From Tetrahymena elliotti 4EA (Eukaryota; Ciliophora; Oligohymenophorea; Hymenostomatida; Tetrahymenidae), in NCBI GenBank assembly GCA_000231825.2, contig JH720321.1:562761-626760 (forward strand): DNA of 64,000 nucleotides, in the 5' to 3' direction. The translations under genes and the position numbers were made by a program. This document shows positions 35,686-47,353 of the stretch, piece by piece. The notes beneath the pieces are model-generated. The model was given only the letters and a program-made list of their open reading frames with translations, was not told the origin of the DNA and searched no databases. Positions within the stretch are counted from its first letter, which is position 1; each line of letters opens with the position of its first letter.

Positions 35686-36677
35686 TGTCAATTATTCACT
35701 ATTATTTTATTTATATTGCTTTAACTAAAAACTGTCTTGTGAAAAATGTTTTTTTTTGTTAGTTATTTGAAGAAAAAGCTAATTAATATGTAATAATTTT
35801 TCTTTTATTTAAAGATTTTATAAGAAATTATATCTTTTTTATTGTGCTAAAAAGATAAAGGAAATACAATGAAATTTGATACAATTCAAAACAATTATAA
35901 AATCCTGAATCAATTTAATATAATATATTGTTAGTATTCATTAAAATAATAGCTATGCCAATATCAAAGAAAAGATTTATGATGAACATTTGTCTGACAA
36001 AAAGCCATAAAAACTAACAATTTAATTATCACGTGTAATTAGCAACTTAATTGAATCTTTATGCTGTTTTTTATAATAAATTTATTTCATTTTTATTTTT
36101 AATTTTATTTTTTAAACATAAAAAAATTCATTTTATAAAAAAATGTTTTAACAAAAAAATAATTTGAATGAATTATTAATTTATTTAAAAAATTAAAAAA
36201 AAATAAATGGATTGAATCAACAACGCATTGTAGATACTTGAAATAATTAAATCTTCTACTTGGAGAGATATTGAAATGTATTTAAAAATATGGATGAATA
36301 TGTAGAAATAAAATGGAAAAGATACAATAATATTATCAACGAATAAATAGAAATAAATAAATATAATGAATATAAATTATAAAGCAATAAAATAAATAAA
36401 TAAACAAATAAACTAACAAACAATATGGAATAAATATGCATTGAAATTTTTTTGCTCATAATGATTGTTTTATAGGTATTTAATTGCTACTTTGCTTTTA
36501 TTTTAGTTTGCTTGTGAATAAAAGGAGACTAAAATAATTGATATAAGAATAAAAAACAAAATTAAAGCTAAAAAAGTTAATATTAATTGCAAACACAATA
36601 ATTAATAAAATAGGCAAAATATTAATACTTAAAAACACAGATAAAAACAAATATAATAAATATATAGTATACTATAA
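35686..36677. other. Divergent promoter region
   Basis: About 990 bp separate the starts of OST3/6 (-) and NOP56 (+), so both promoters lie here. A/T-rich; no specific site recognised. Confidence 0.6.
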
Positions 36678-39033
36678 ATGGTGTTATACTTAATCCACGA
36701 TAATGCCGTCGGATTTTCCTTATTTGAAGTTAAGGAATTCGATGAAGCCCAAGCCAAGGTTAAATAAATCTAAAAATAGATTGTTGATTTCTCCTCCTTC
36801 TCCTAAATGTGCAAACTCAAGGTAAAAAACCTTCTATGCAATATTAATTGTTTAAAATCATTATATCAGTTGTGTTTGATCACTCCTATGAATACTCGTT
36901 GATCCAAAGGTTATTTTAAAAGCCAAAGCTTATAAGAAAATTAAACATTTTATGTTTAAGTTAAAATAATATAAGAAAATGACTTGCGTTGGAGTTTACA
37001 AAAATTATTTTACAAAATTTTTGGATTTAACACAGCTTTTAAAATAAAATTCAAATTTATATTAAGATTGTTATTTTTATAATAGGCTTTCTTCCCTTTC
37101 CCCAATGCTGAATCTGCTAGAGATGCTGCTTAAAATGTTGGTTGTGGTGAATTGACTGCTGACCTTTAAAACTTCCTTGAATAAAACATCGCTAAATCCA
37201 AGAAGAAGGGTAAAGTTCAAATTGGTGTTTTGGACAGTAAGTTAGCCTAAAAGATGAATGATTAATTAGAATATGAAACTATCACTGGTGATATTGTTTT
37301 CGAATTATTCAGAGGCATTCGTATGCACCTCGTCAACTTCTTAAAGAGCGAAAGTAAAGATAAAAAAAATTCAAATATACTTAATCTATGTATTCAGCTG
37401 GTTGATTAATTACAAAGGGGAATTAAATAGATAATATAAGTTATAAGGTTTAGATATAAATATCATTTTTAGAAAAAAAAGCTTTTCTTTAGATAGAAGA
37501 TAAAAATAAATTTTAGATATTTATTCAATAAATCTAAAAAATAGAAAATCTATTAAAATTTAGAAAATAAGTTAGATAGACATATCATGCAAACTTCTAT
37601 TTTATTTGAGCAATCGTGATATCTTATTGCAAGTAGAAATCTCTTAAATAAATGTTTAAGTTAAAATATAAAAAATATCAAAGTGATTGAAAGAAGAATC
37701 ACCTAATAACCCCTTTTAATTCATTCTGGATACATTTGAATCTATTTTTTAAAATAACATTATTCTAAATAAATTTTTAATTCTACTAGACTTCAAGGAA
37801 GAAGATTTGATTAAGGCTCAATTGGGTTTGGCTCACAGCTGGTCTAGAAACAGAATCTAATTCGATGTTAAGAGACAAGATAAGCCCATCATCAACTGTA
37901 TTGCTGTCTTAGAATAATTAGATAAGGATGTCAACACTTTATGCATGAGAATTAAGGAATGGTACGGATGGCACTTCCCCGAACTTGCCAAGATCGTCAC
38001 CGATAACGAAATTTACACTCGTTTGGTTGATTTATTTGGCCCCAAGAGCAATGCCACCTAAGATTTACTTGAAAAGGTTGAAGAAATCGTTACTGATGCT
38101 GATATCTCTTAATAAGTTATTGATGCTGCTAAAACTTCTGCTGGTCAAGATCTTTCTGAAATGGATAATGTAAAATATTATTTTAAAGTAAAAAGATTTA
38201 AGCTAAATATATTTTTAATAAATAGACTTGCTTAAAGGAATTATGCAGTAAAATCATTAAGTTAATGGAATTCAGAAAAGGTATCTAATCTTATTTGAAG
38301 AGCAAGATGGACGCTGTCGCTCCTAACTTGACCTCTTTAATTGGTGAAGGTGTTGGTGCTAAGCTTATTTCTCATGCTGGTGGTCTTTCCAACTTAGTTA
38401 AGTACCCTGCTTCCACTGTCCAAATTCTTGGTGCTGAAAAGGCTTTGTTCCAAGCTCTCAAGAAGAAGGCTAACACCCCTAAATACGGTTTGTTGTTCCA
38501 CTCCACTTTCATTGGAAAGGCTGATGGTAAAAACAAAGGTAAAGTCTCTAGATATCTTGCTAATAAATGTTCTATGGCTGCCAGACTCGATTACTTCTTA
38601 GTCAATGTAATAAATTTAATAAAAACAAAACTAATTTAAGTAATTAATGGAAAATTTTAAATTATAGCCCACTAATAGATTCGGTGAAAGAATGAAAACT
38701 TAAGTTGAAGATAGATTAAAATTCTTATCCAGTGGTGGTGAATCTGCTAAAAACATCGATGCCATGCAAGAAGTCTTAGAAGAATTAAAATAAGAAAACT
38801 TGTATGTCGAAAGTGAAGAACAATTAAAGAAAAAGAGTAAAAAGGATAAGAAGAAAAAAAAGAAAGCTTCCGTTGAAATCTAAGAATTAGAAGAAGAAGC
38901 TGAAGAAGTTGAAAAGAAGAAGAAGAAAAAGAAAAAAGCTTCTGTTGAACTCTAAGAATTAGAAGAAGAAGTTGCTCAAGATGAACAAGTTGAAAAGAAG
39001 AAGAAGAAGAAAAAAAAATCCAAGGATGAGTGA
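36678..39033 (+). CDS. NOP56: Box C/D snoRNP core protein NOP56
   Basis: Five exons (36678-36821, 37086-37353, 37790-38169, 38226-38606, 38668-39033) total 1539 nt and encode 512 aa. The N-terminal domain starts [20 protein letters not shown]. The coiled-coil/Nop region reads [79 protein letters not shown] and [17 protein letters not shown]; the last elements identify NOP56 over NOP58. In the nucleolus it pairs with NOP58, fibrillarin and the 15.5K protein to guide rRNA 2'-O-methylation. The C-terminal tail is Lys/Glu-rich with two near-identical units ([15 protein letters not shown]). Introns of 264 and 436 bp are longer than average here, but no clear snoRNA is seen in them. Confidence 0.96.
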
Positions 39034-39966
39034 GTTGAGTTGACTGAAGATACCTTTTTGGCTTTTTGAGAATACCACCTTATATAAATTTTCTGAATCA
39101 AATGCTAAAGAGCTTTCTCAATAACTTAATTTATCTAATAAAAAATAATATATTGTTAAAATAAACTGGGTTTGGAAGTAATAAACACTTGATTGCTTGC
39201 TTGCTTGCTTGCTTACTAGCTTTATGATAATAAAATGGATATAAATAAATATACATACTTTCTTTATTGCACTCAAAAAGCTGTGATTGATTGATGGATT
39301 AATAAATATATATTACGAGTACTAATTAATAAATTTCTCAATACCTGCAGTCCATAAAAACTATACTTTCCTGCATCTTCTATTTATCTCCTCCTTTATA
39401 TAAGTACATAGGATAAATAGATAGATAGTAGTACATCCATCAATTCATTCATCTTACAAATTTTATTTACATTAGAAATCAATTAATCACATCCAGTAAA
39501 AGTATACATCATTATTCTTTGTTTGTAACTAACTTATTATTATCTTCCAATTAGCTTCTTTAATTTTTTCACTTCATTTCCATATTTAATATTTGTGAAA
39601 TGCAAATAATTGAATTTTTTCAAACAATTTAATCCATTCAGTTGTAAAGATAATATTTACCAAAAAAATTCTTTCTTTTATTGAATGTTTTTAAATCTTT
39701 AAGGAACTAACTAACCAAATTAAGCATCATAATTTTACTAAATTAAATAAATATAAAAAGAAAACATTTTTTAGATTTACATTTTACTCTGATTTTTAAT
39801 TCATATTCTTTTAAAATTAATTCTTTTGCAAGCAACCATTAATTGATTTCACATAAATAAATAATCTGTTTTTAATTTGATTAGTAAAAAATTAATCATA
39901 AAGGTAAAAAATAAAGTTATATTATTTTGATATACAAATAAGGAGAAAAAATATCAATTAGAATTC
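39034..39966. other. Intergenic; TTGC microsatellite
   Basis: Downstream of NOP56. A (TTGC)n run lies at about 39191-39213. No gene is supported in the remainder. Confidence 0.6.
39191..39213. repeat. TTGC microsatellite
   Basis: Five to six tandem copies of the tetranucleotide TTGC occur in the NOP56 3' flank. Confidence 0.85.
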
Positions 39967-40293
39967 ATGGAGGACGATATCAATAACACAGCAAATATTC
40001 AAAGAATGATGGGAAGCAGTAAAGAAAAAAGTGGGAAATAAATAAAAACTATAAAGTATAGTTAATAAGAATTGCTAACTCAAATAGAAACTAATAATGA
40101 ATTACAAATCATCAAAAGATTAAAACTAAAGCTAGATCATTCAAGATAAGAAAGATAAAAGACTAATGTTGAAATAAATAATACCAAAAATGAATATATA
40201 GCTATGAAAGGATAAGTAAAGCAGTTTATATCTGACCAAAATCAAAACAATCATAAAATCACTTACCCAAAAAGAAATCCAAATAAAGAATGA
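39967..40293 (+). CDS. Small coiled-coil protein, 108 residues
   Basis: A single exon runs from ATG 39967 (MEDDINNTANIQRMMGSSKE) to TGA 40291-40293. The middle is a charged helix (QELLTQIETNNELQIIKRLK) and the end is Asn/Lys/Gln-rich. Several TAA/TAG codons encode Gln. There is no signal peptide or membrane segment. Composition and length make it more convincing than other short frames nearby. It converges on the PP2C gene. No family is recognised. Confidence 0.65.
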
Positions 40294-41258
40294 TGTTTTT
40301 TATGTTATTTATTTTAAGTAAGAATAAATGTCTATTAATTTATTCATTAAAACTCAACTAAATTTCACCAAAAAACCAAAAGAAAATAGTAAAAATTCAC
40401 CAATTTAAAATATTTTTATTAAAATACAAAAGTTATCATTTTCATAATTTATTTAATAGCAAAAAACTTAAGAGATATTATAAGTAAGACTTGTAAAAAA
40501 ATATTACCATAGAAAAAATAAGAGTTGTTAATAGAAGTATACAATTTCTTTATTAATTAATAAGAAAAATTAAATTCATTAAATTAATAAACACTCTAAA
40601 AAAATAAGTGTGTAAAAAATTATTTTAAAATCAATATTTTTGATAATTAAAAAAAAATTAATTAATACTTTCATAAATATAGTTTTTTTTTCAGTAGTTA
40701 TTGATAATAATTATCATAATTTATATTATTAACATTTCTAAGAAAAATATTTCAGAATAAATTAAATAAAGTAATTACTAAACTTTTTCATATATTTTAA
40801 ATAATACTAATAGTAAAAAGTAAATTTTAGTTTTTATTTAAGCATCTATAAGTTTATTAGCATTATTAATATGAGTGAAAAAAATACTTCTGATTACTTT
40901 AACTAAATTTATAAATGTGATAATTAATTTTAAATTAAATAAATAATAATTTTTATATCATTTTATGATATTCTTATGCTTATTTTGTATAATTAATATT
41001 TACTATGAAAGACGATTTTATATAATTAGTAGTGTTAGTTAATTTTATAGTAAAAATTTATTACACTTTGCAGCTCTTTGCTTTTGGTATTAGATAAAAC
41101 TATAGTTAGATTTGAATATAAATATCTTTGTCAATTGTTGTGAATATTTAACCTCTAAAAGCGATGGATATCCATCCACATACCTAACTCTCACCAAAAA
41201 TAAATGAAAGCTGTTTAATATAATAGACAATTATATAAAAAAAATTGTTTATGGTTTT
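40294..41258. other. Convergent 3' intergenic
   Basis: Spacer between the small coiled-coil gene (+) and the PP2C gene (-). A/T-rich with nothing supported. Confidence 0.6.
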
Positions 41259-44200
41259 TCATCTTTTTTTTGCTTAAATTATTTTTTATTATTGCTAGAT
41301 TTATTAAAGTTGTTAAAAAATTTTTTCATTTTGTAATGCTTTTAGGGTTTAAAGGGATTAATTTGATTAGATTGCTAGTCTACTGTTTTCGATTTGAAGT
41401 TAAGTGTTAGAAGTATTTGATGTTGATGTATATAAATTAGAATATTTTCTAATTGTTGAAGGAGTGCTTAATCTATTCTTTTTATGGAAATAAGTATTTT
41501 CAAAATCCTGTTTATTATAAGTCCCTCTTGTGTTTAGAGAGTTACTTTAGAGGTTAGCTTGACTATTTCTGTTTTCTTGTAATGGTGTAATTTCATTATA
41601 AAAATTGTTTTAATCATTTTAATTATTTTAAGTAGCTGCATTTCCTTGATTATTATTGTTATTATAATTTTATTAGATTATCTTATTGTTGTATATTTAA
41701 TTGTTGTTATAATTATTTTATAGAATTTATTAGTTTTAATAGTTTTAAGTTGACAAATATCCATTAGGATAAGGTAAATAATTAACTTCATTTTAAAGTG
41801 TATTTAACTTTTATTTTTAAGGGGAAACAAGCTATTACTATTGCTCATTATTAATTGTATTTGGATTAGTTGCATCACTATTATAAGTTGTTGGATTCTG
41901 CATCAAATTTGTTGGTGAGACTTTAGGAAACAAGTAAGTTTATAGTTATAAATTAGGATTTTATAGATTATTCGTTATACTACGTTGGTTAGTCTTTAGC
42001 TTTCCACGGCTACTTGTGCTCTATTATAGATAAGTATTTGAAATTTAATTCTAGTTAACTGAGGGCATACTCAATAATTATGTTTATTATATAAGTCCAT
42101 TAGATGAATTTGTAATTTCCTTTTGCTTTTTTTCTTGAATTTTAGTAAACTCATTAGCAAATCCATCAAATGAAATAGCAACCAGAGTAATATTATCTAA
42201 GCTTTTTCTTTCAAAAGTCTCTCTCATAACAGCTTCAATTCCTAAGCCACATTGCTTATGAATATCTATTTCACCACTTGAGTCTGATAAATCTGATCTT
42301 TCAGCACTATTCCAAAAAATTTTGCCAGCTTCTTAAGTGTTTAATCTATCAAAAACACCATCACCTTTTGATATATATTTATATTGTTAAATAATTTATT
42401 AAAATATTAACTTATTTACATCCCAAAAGGATAAAATCGTGCTCTTATGTAATTTTAGTAACTACAATATCTGGATCACTAATTATTACTTTTGGGTTAC
42501 CTCCATATTTTTAGCTCTTTGCTTCATAATCTCCAATTGTTCTAGAAACCTAAATGATAAAAAAGAGTTTTTTAATATTTTTCATTAAAAAACAATATTT
42601 TACTGATAGTTTTCCAGGAAATACTCTATGGGGAGGATTAATTTTAACTCCTTAAAACATTAGATTTTATGTATTTACAGTAGCCCTTTTGTTATTTAAC
42701 AATTTTAAAAATATAATTTAGCTTTAGAATATGTAATACTGATAGACTTTTCCTCCTGCTGCTTCTATACGTTGTCTTTCGTCTTCAGGTTTATGATCAA
42801 CTGACAGATTTTCAATTGACTAACCATTTCTCAAGCTAATAATAGCTCTACTATCCCCAATATTTACAGTATATGCAATATCATCTATTTTAAAGAATAA
42901 AAATATTTTTATTTGCTTTCAAAAAAATTGTTTATTTTATTCTATTTCATTTATTTACTGCATTAGTAAGAATAAAAATAAAATGAATAAATCTATTTAA
43001 ATTTAACAAGAGTAATCTAGCATCTATTTATTTGCACTAATATTAAAAAATTTTAGTAGGAGTTTTTTAACAAATCCAATCAAATATTAATTTGATAAAT
43101 CACAAAGCTAGAATGATATCTCCTAAGTGTTTAGAAATTTATTTTTGTCAACTTTTCTATTCTAGATTCAATTCAAATTAATATTTCTTTTCAGAATTTT
43201 TAGTTTTTTTCAAAGAAAATAATTTTTAATTAATTACCTAATATCATAACTATAATAGCACATGACCCTGACCTATCCATATTAGATTCAGCTGTATTTA
43301 AAAATGATTATTCAGCAACTTAAATTCCTCTTTTAATTGCTTCAGTTGGATTGCTTGGAAAGAATTCGTCTCTTACAATCTATATAATAATGTAAATAAA
43401 ATTTACTTTTTTGTTATAAGTAAAGTTGATTAAGATAAAAAAATTTTCAATTCATAAATAATACAATTTTTTGCATTATTTATTTAAATAGAAAGTAATG
43501 CTTTTTTATTAATCAATCAATCAATTTCAATGATTTTGTTTGCAAATTTCTATATCCAATTATTTTTGAGCAAGTGATTTAAAAACTAAATTAAATTGAA
43601 TGTTTACAAATAAATGAAGGTTATCTCTGAGGAAATCGGAGCAATTACATCCACCATGGCCATCATAGATAGCGAAAAATGATGTCTTTGGCCAATAGTC
43701 GACATTTTTATTGAATGGTTTAGAAATAGATAAAATAATAGATACTCTATCTTCATTATAGTTTCTAAATATTCCCATATTTGTATTGGCTGCGTAAGCC
43801 TTTATTATGCCATAAGATCTGTTTGATCTTTTAGACTAATCTATGTTGTATTTGAATTCTATTTAATTACAGTTTATCATGTTATTATTCATTCCAATAT
43901 GTGTGCTTTAATTTATCTAAGTTGCATTTTATGCAAGAGAACTAAATTTTATGTTTGAGTTACTATCCCTTACATCTTGTAATTTAGGTATATGCTAGTA
44001 ACCCTAAGAAGGGTTATTTAGTTTTAAAACGTCTAAAGTATCCTTATAATTAATTCTTTGCAAAGCATAATTGTTGATTTAGTTTGTGATTGATGAATAA
44101 CTTTTATTGGTAATTCCATTTTGTAGCTGATTATTATTAAAATTGGTTATTTTTTTTAGTGGCGATTCTCCTGGATTTTCCCTCATATTATTCTTTATTT

Positions 44201-44591
44201 TTTGTAAAGACTAACTCCTTTATTATATATTATTGCGTTACAACTTATCATTAACATGTTATAGAAAATTTTCTTACTACCCTTCATTTCCTGTTGAAGG
44301 TTACTAAAAACTAATTTATTCTGACTATATTTCTCTTAATGCACTGTTAATTACTCTTCGATTAGTGCTCTATAAATTAAGAGTGCTTGAGTGATGATTA
44401 TTTGAATTATAATTTTCTACTCTACCTCTTATAGATCTAATAGGAGGCCCATTATTGTATGGAAGGTTTTCAGTCTGAGTTATAGTATTTAAATGAATTC
44501 TGGAATTAGGTCTTAGTAATCCTAAATTGCTTGGAGTGTTTCTGTTTAGACTATTACTCAAAATGCTACCATCACTTCTATTATTCCTCAT
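41259..44591 (-). CDS. PP2C-family protein phosphatase with long disordered flanks
   Basis: Exons 44591-43608, 43379-43238, 42884-42604, 42549-42420 and 42364-41259 total 2643 nt and encode 880 aa. The first 260 residues are Asn/Gln/Ser-rich. The catalytic domain has all usual metal-binding elements: FRNYNEDRVSI, FFAIYDGHGGCNCSDFLRDN, VNIGDSRAIISLRNG, SVDHKPEDERQRIEAAGGKV, GKLSVSRTIGDYEA, FILLGCDGVFDRL and LDNITLVAISFDGF. It should therefore be an active Mn2+/Mg2+-dependent Ser/Thr phosphatase. About 30 extra residues (YYIFQSQIIFLKLLNNKRAT...) are inserted before GVKINPPHRVFPG; they are in frame without an intron. The C-terminal tail of about 310 residues is again Asn/Gln-rich, ending at TGA 41261-41259. 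No signal peptide. Substrate unknown. Confidence 0.93.
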
Positions 44592-46164
44592 TACTTATTT
44601 ATGTGAAAAATCTACTTATTAATAATTTATTAGTTTAATTATCAAACAAAAAATACATAAATTAAATTGAGTTTCTAATTACAGTTTGATTTGTGCGACA
44701 AGGTAACTTCAAATTGTATCTAGTAAAAATATAGCTTTTTTACAATTTTAATTGATTAAAATTGCATTCATACTCTTATTTATTTAAATCGTCTGAAAAT
44801 ATTTAAACATAGTAAATGAAATTTTACTTTTTCATATTAATTTACTAAGTTTTTTAATAGAAATTAATCTTTTTCAGCATCACTTTTTTTTTAGTTTTGC
44901 GTTAGTCAAAATATCTTCAGTATCACTCTTTTAAATATTGTCCTTTTAATAAGTGTTTAGATATATTCAGTACATTATTTTATATATTTTTGTAAATAAA
45001 AATCTCCTACTTTTCTTTTAAGTAAGTTTAGACTTAAAAATTTAGTAAAAACTATTAGTATGTAATTTTTTGTATTATGATTAAAATTTTTAAGAATTAA
45101 ATAGAAAAAAATAAATATTCAACCTAATAAATAGATCTTTATTTTTAAATTAAAAAATTTCTAAAATCAATGATCTTAAAAATTATTTATCTAATTCTAC
45201 ATAATTTAATTTTCAAATGTCGAAAGCACTTAAATACAAATTTATCATTAATTGTTAAATTTCATAAGATAAATATTATTTTCAAATTAAAATTAATTAC
45301 TAAAATATGATAAAAAAACTAAATTTTAAATTTAACTTTTAATTTTAAAGATAATTAATTATTTTTTAACTCATTTATTTATAAGAACTCAATAAAATAA
45401 ATTGAAATATTGATAAACAACTAATTCTTGAGAATATAAAATTTCTAATTTTCATCAAATTTAATGTAATAATAAATTCAAAAAAGCTCAATCAACTAAT
45501 TAATCATCACTTGATTTATATATTTATTTAAAATTAAAATATTAAACATATTAATTATTTTAAAGTTTAAAATATTATTTAAATTTTCATAAAGACTTCA
45601 GATGTTTATTATCTTTTTCTAAAAAATTATAATTATTTTTACAGGTTATGGAAAAAACTTTTTAGTTTTAAGTTTTCAGAAGAAAGAACAAAAATATTAT
45701 TTTTGTTTTTATATTTTTTATTTGTTTAATTTTTTAAAATAAATTATCAATATTTTTCATCAAATATGAAGCTCCACTTAATAAGCAAAAGTTACATTAT
45801 TAATATTGTTTAAATATCTAATTTTTATTTAAATAAAATGAATAAAAAAATTTCTTTATTTGAGATAGGCTTTTAAAATAAATTAAATAATACTTTTTAA
45901 AAATAGTTAAAAAAATAAAAATCTTTATTTATTCATTATTATTTTAAAAACAAGATTAAAATCACTAAAATATTACCTATAGATATTTAATTAAATTTTG
46001 AATAAGAATGTTATTGTTGATTAACAGATAATTAATTTTAAAATGTTTAAATCAGTTTATAAATTTTTTTTAATTTATTGTAAAACAATCAAGCATTTAT
46101 AGTTTAAAATAATATGTATTTATAAAAATATTATTTTAATTTTATGTATGTTTTTTATATTCTT
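44592..46164. other. Intergenic, AT-rich
   Basis: Upstream of the PP2C gene and downstream of the cysteine protease gene, both on the minus strand. No supported element. Confidence 0.6.
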
Positions 46165-47353
46165 TCAACCAATAACTCTAGTGTTAATGGGATAAGCTGT
46201 ATCATAAGCAACACCACATTAGCCACAAACCTTAGTAGGGACGTTTTGACCAATACAAGCTTATCCGTCCAAGGGAGTGTAATCAACACCACAAGTAACC
46301 TTAGATTCTCTGGCTAATCTAATATAACCATTTTCACCATATGAAGTACCCCAAGAATTTCTAACTAACCAATAGTCACCGAATTCAGGATCAGTACCAT
46401 AACCAACAAGGACTACAACGTGATTAACATCGATGTTTGAAGCATAATCGCATCCATTAAAAACACCGGATTTGTAATTGTGCCATTTACTAGCATCAAC
46501 AGCAACAGCCAAAGGACCAATATTGGCAAGAGTATAAAGAATAGCATCATAATCATTAGCTGGTAATTTAATATAACCATCTAAAGCAACTTCGGGGCTT
46601 TATTTGCTTGGGTCAAAAGTACATTATCCAGTTACGCCAGAAACATAACTATCATAAGAATACTTGAATTCAGAAGTTATACCAAATAATTGGACATAGT
46701 TGAAAGCTAATTCAGAAATAGCACCTTAACAACCACCGGTACCACCACATGAGTAAGGGTTAGAAACACAACTTACAAGTTGTTGAGTTGATAAAGTTTT
46801 CAATTAACCAGATTTAATAGCAGCATAAGATTCAATGGTTGCAACTGAAGCAAAAGCCCAACAAGAACCACAGTGACCTTAATCTATTATTAAAAATTTA
46901 TATATTAATATTATCTTTATATGAAAATTTTTTATAAATACCTTTAACAGGGGTGACAACTCCCTTTTCTCTCCAATCAACATTAGTGGGTAATTCTTTA
47001 AGTTATTATTCAGTAATTTCCAAATTCTAAACTGCTAAGTTACGGAAAGGCTTAGCGTTGCTCATATTTTTGCTGAATCCCAAACTGTTTTACTTGAATT
47101 CAGTATTAGATTAATCAGTAAATCTGTTAACACCTTTCTTGTAAGTTTTATTGGGTTATGCATTAAAAGCAATCATTTCAGCTAATTTTTCTTCAAAAAT
47201 AGCCTTTCTCATGAAGTATTCTGAAGTACCTTATTCATAGGACTTATTGAAATCTTTGATATATTCATCAAAAGTATATGATTTCAAATCGATATCTCTA
47301 GTTGAAGCAAAAGCTAATCCTAAAACTACTGCGAGTAAAATTAACTTATTCAT
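46165..47353 (-). CDS. Papain-family (C1A, cathepsin L-like) cysteine protease
   Basis: Two exons, 47353-46942 and 46883-46165, join in phase 1 to encode 376 aa. The order is a signal peptide (MNKLILLAVVLGLAFA), an I29-type propeptide (YTFDEYIKDFNKSYEQGTSE; YKKGVNRFTDQSNTEFK), then the mature enzyme starting near LPTNVDWREKGVVTPVK. The oxyanion Gln and catalytic Cys lie in DQGHCGSCWAFASV, the catalytic His in VNHVVVLVGYGTD, and the Asn in DYWLVRNSWGTSYGENGYI. CGGTGGCQGA supplies structural cysteines. The C terminus is extended and Cys-rich (CIGQNVPTKVCGQCGVAY), which is slightly unusual for cathepsin L. It is probably lysosomal/phagosomal or secreted. Stop TGA 46167-46165. Its promoter faces the GH18 gene across 4.1 kb. 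Confidence 0.95.

Noticed and set aside
36256..36459. Leu/Ile/Tyr-rich minus-strand frame in the OST3/NOP56 promoter
   Set aside because: It derives from AATAAATA-type simple sequence.
36822..37789. snoRNA within NOP56 introns, by analogy with vertebrates
   Set aside because: The two long introns lack a convincing C box plus D box pair with a terminal stem.
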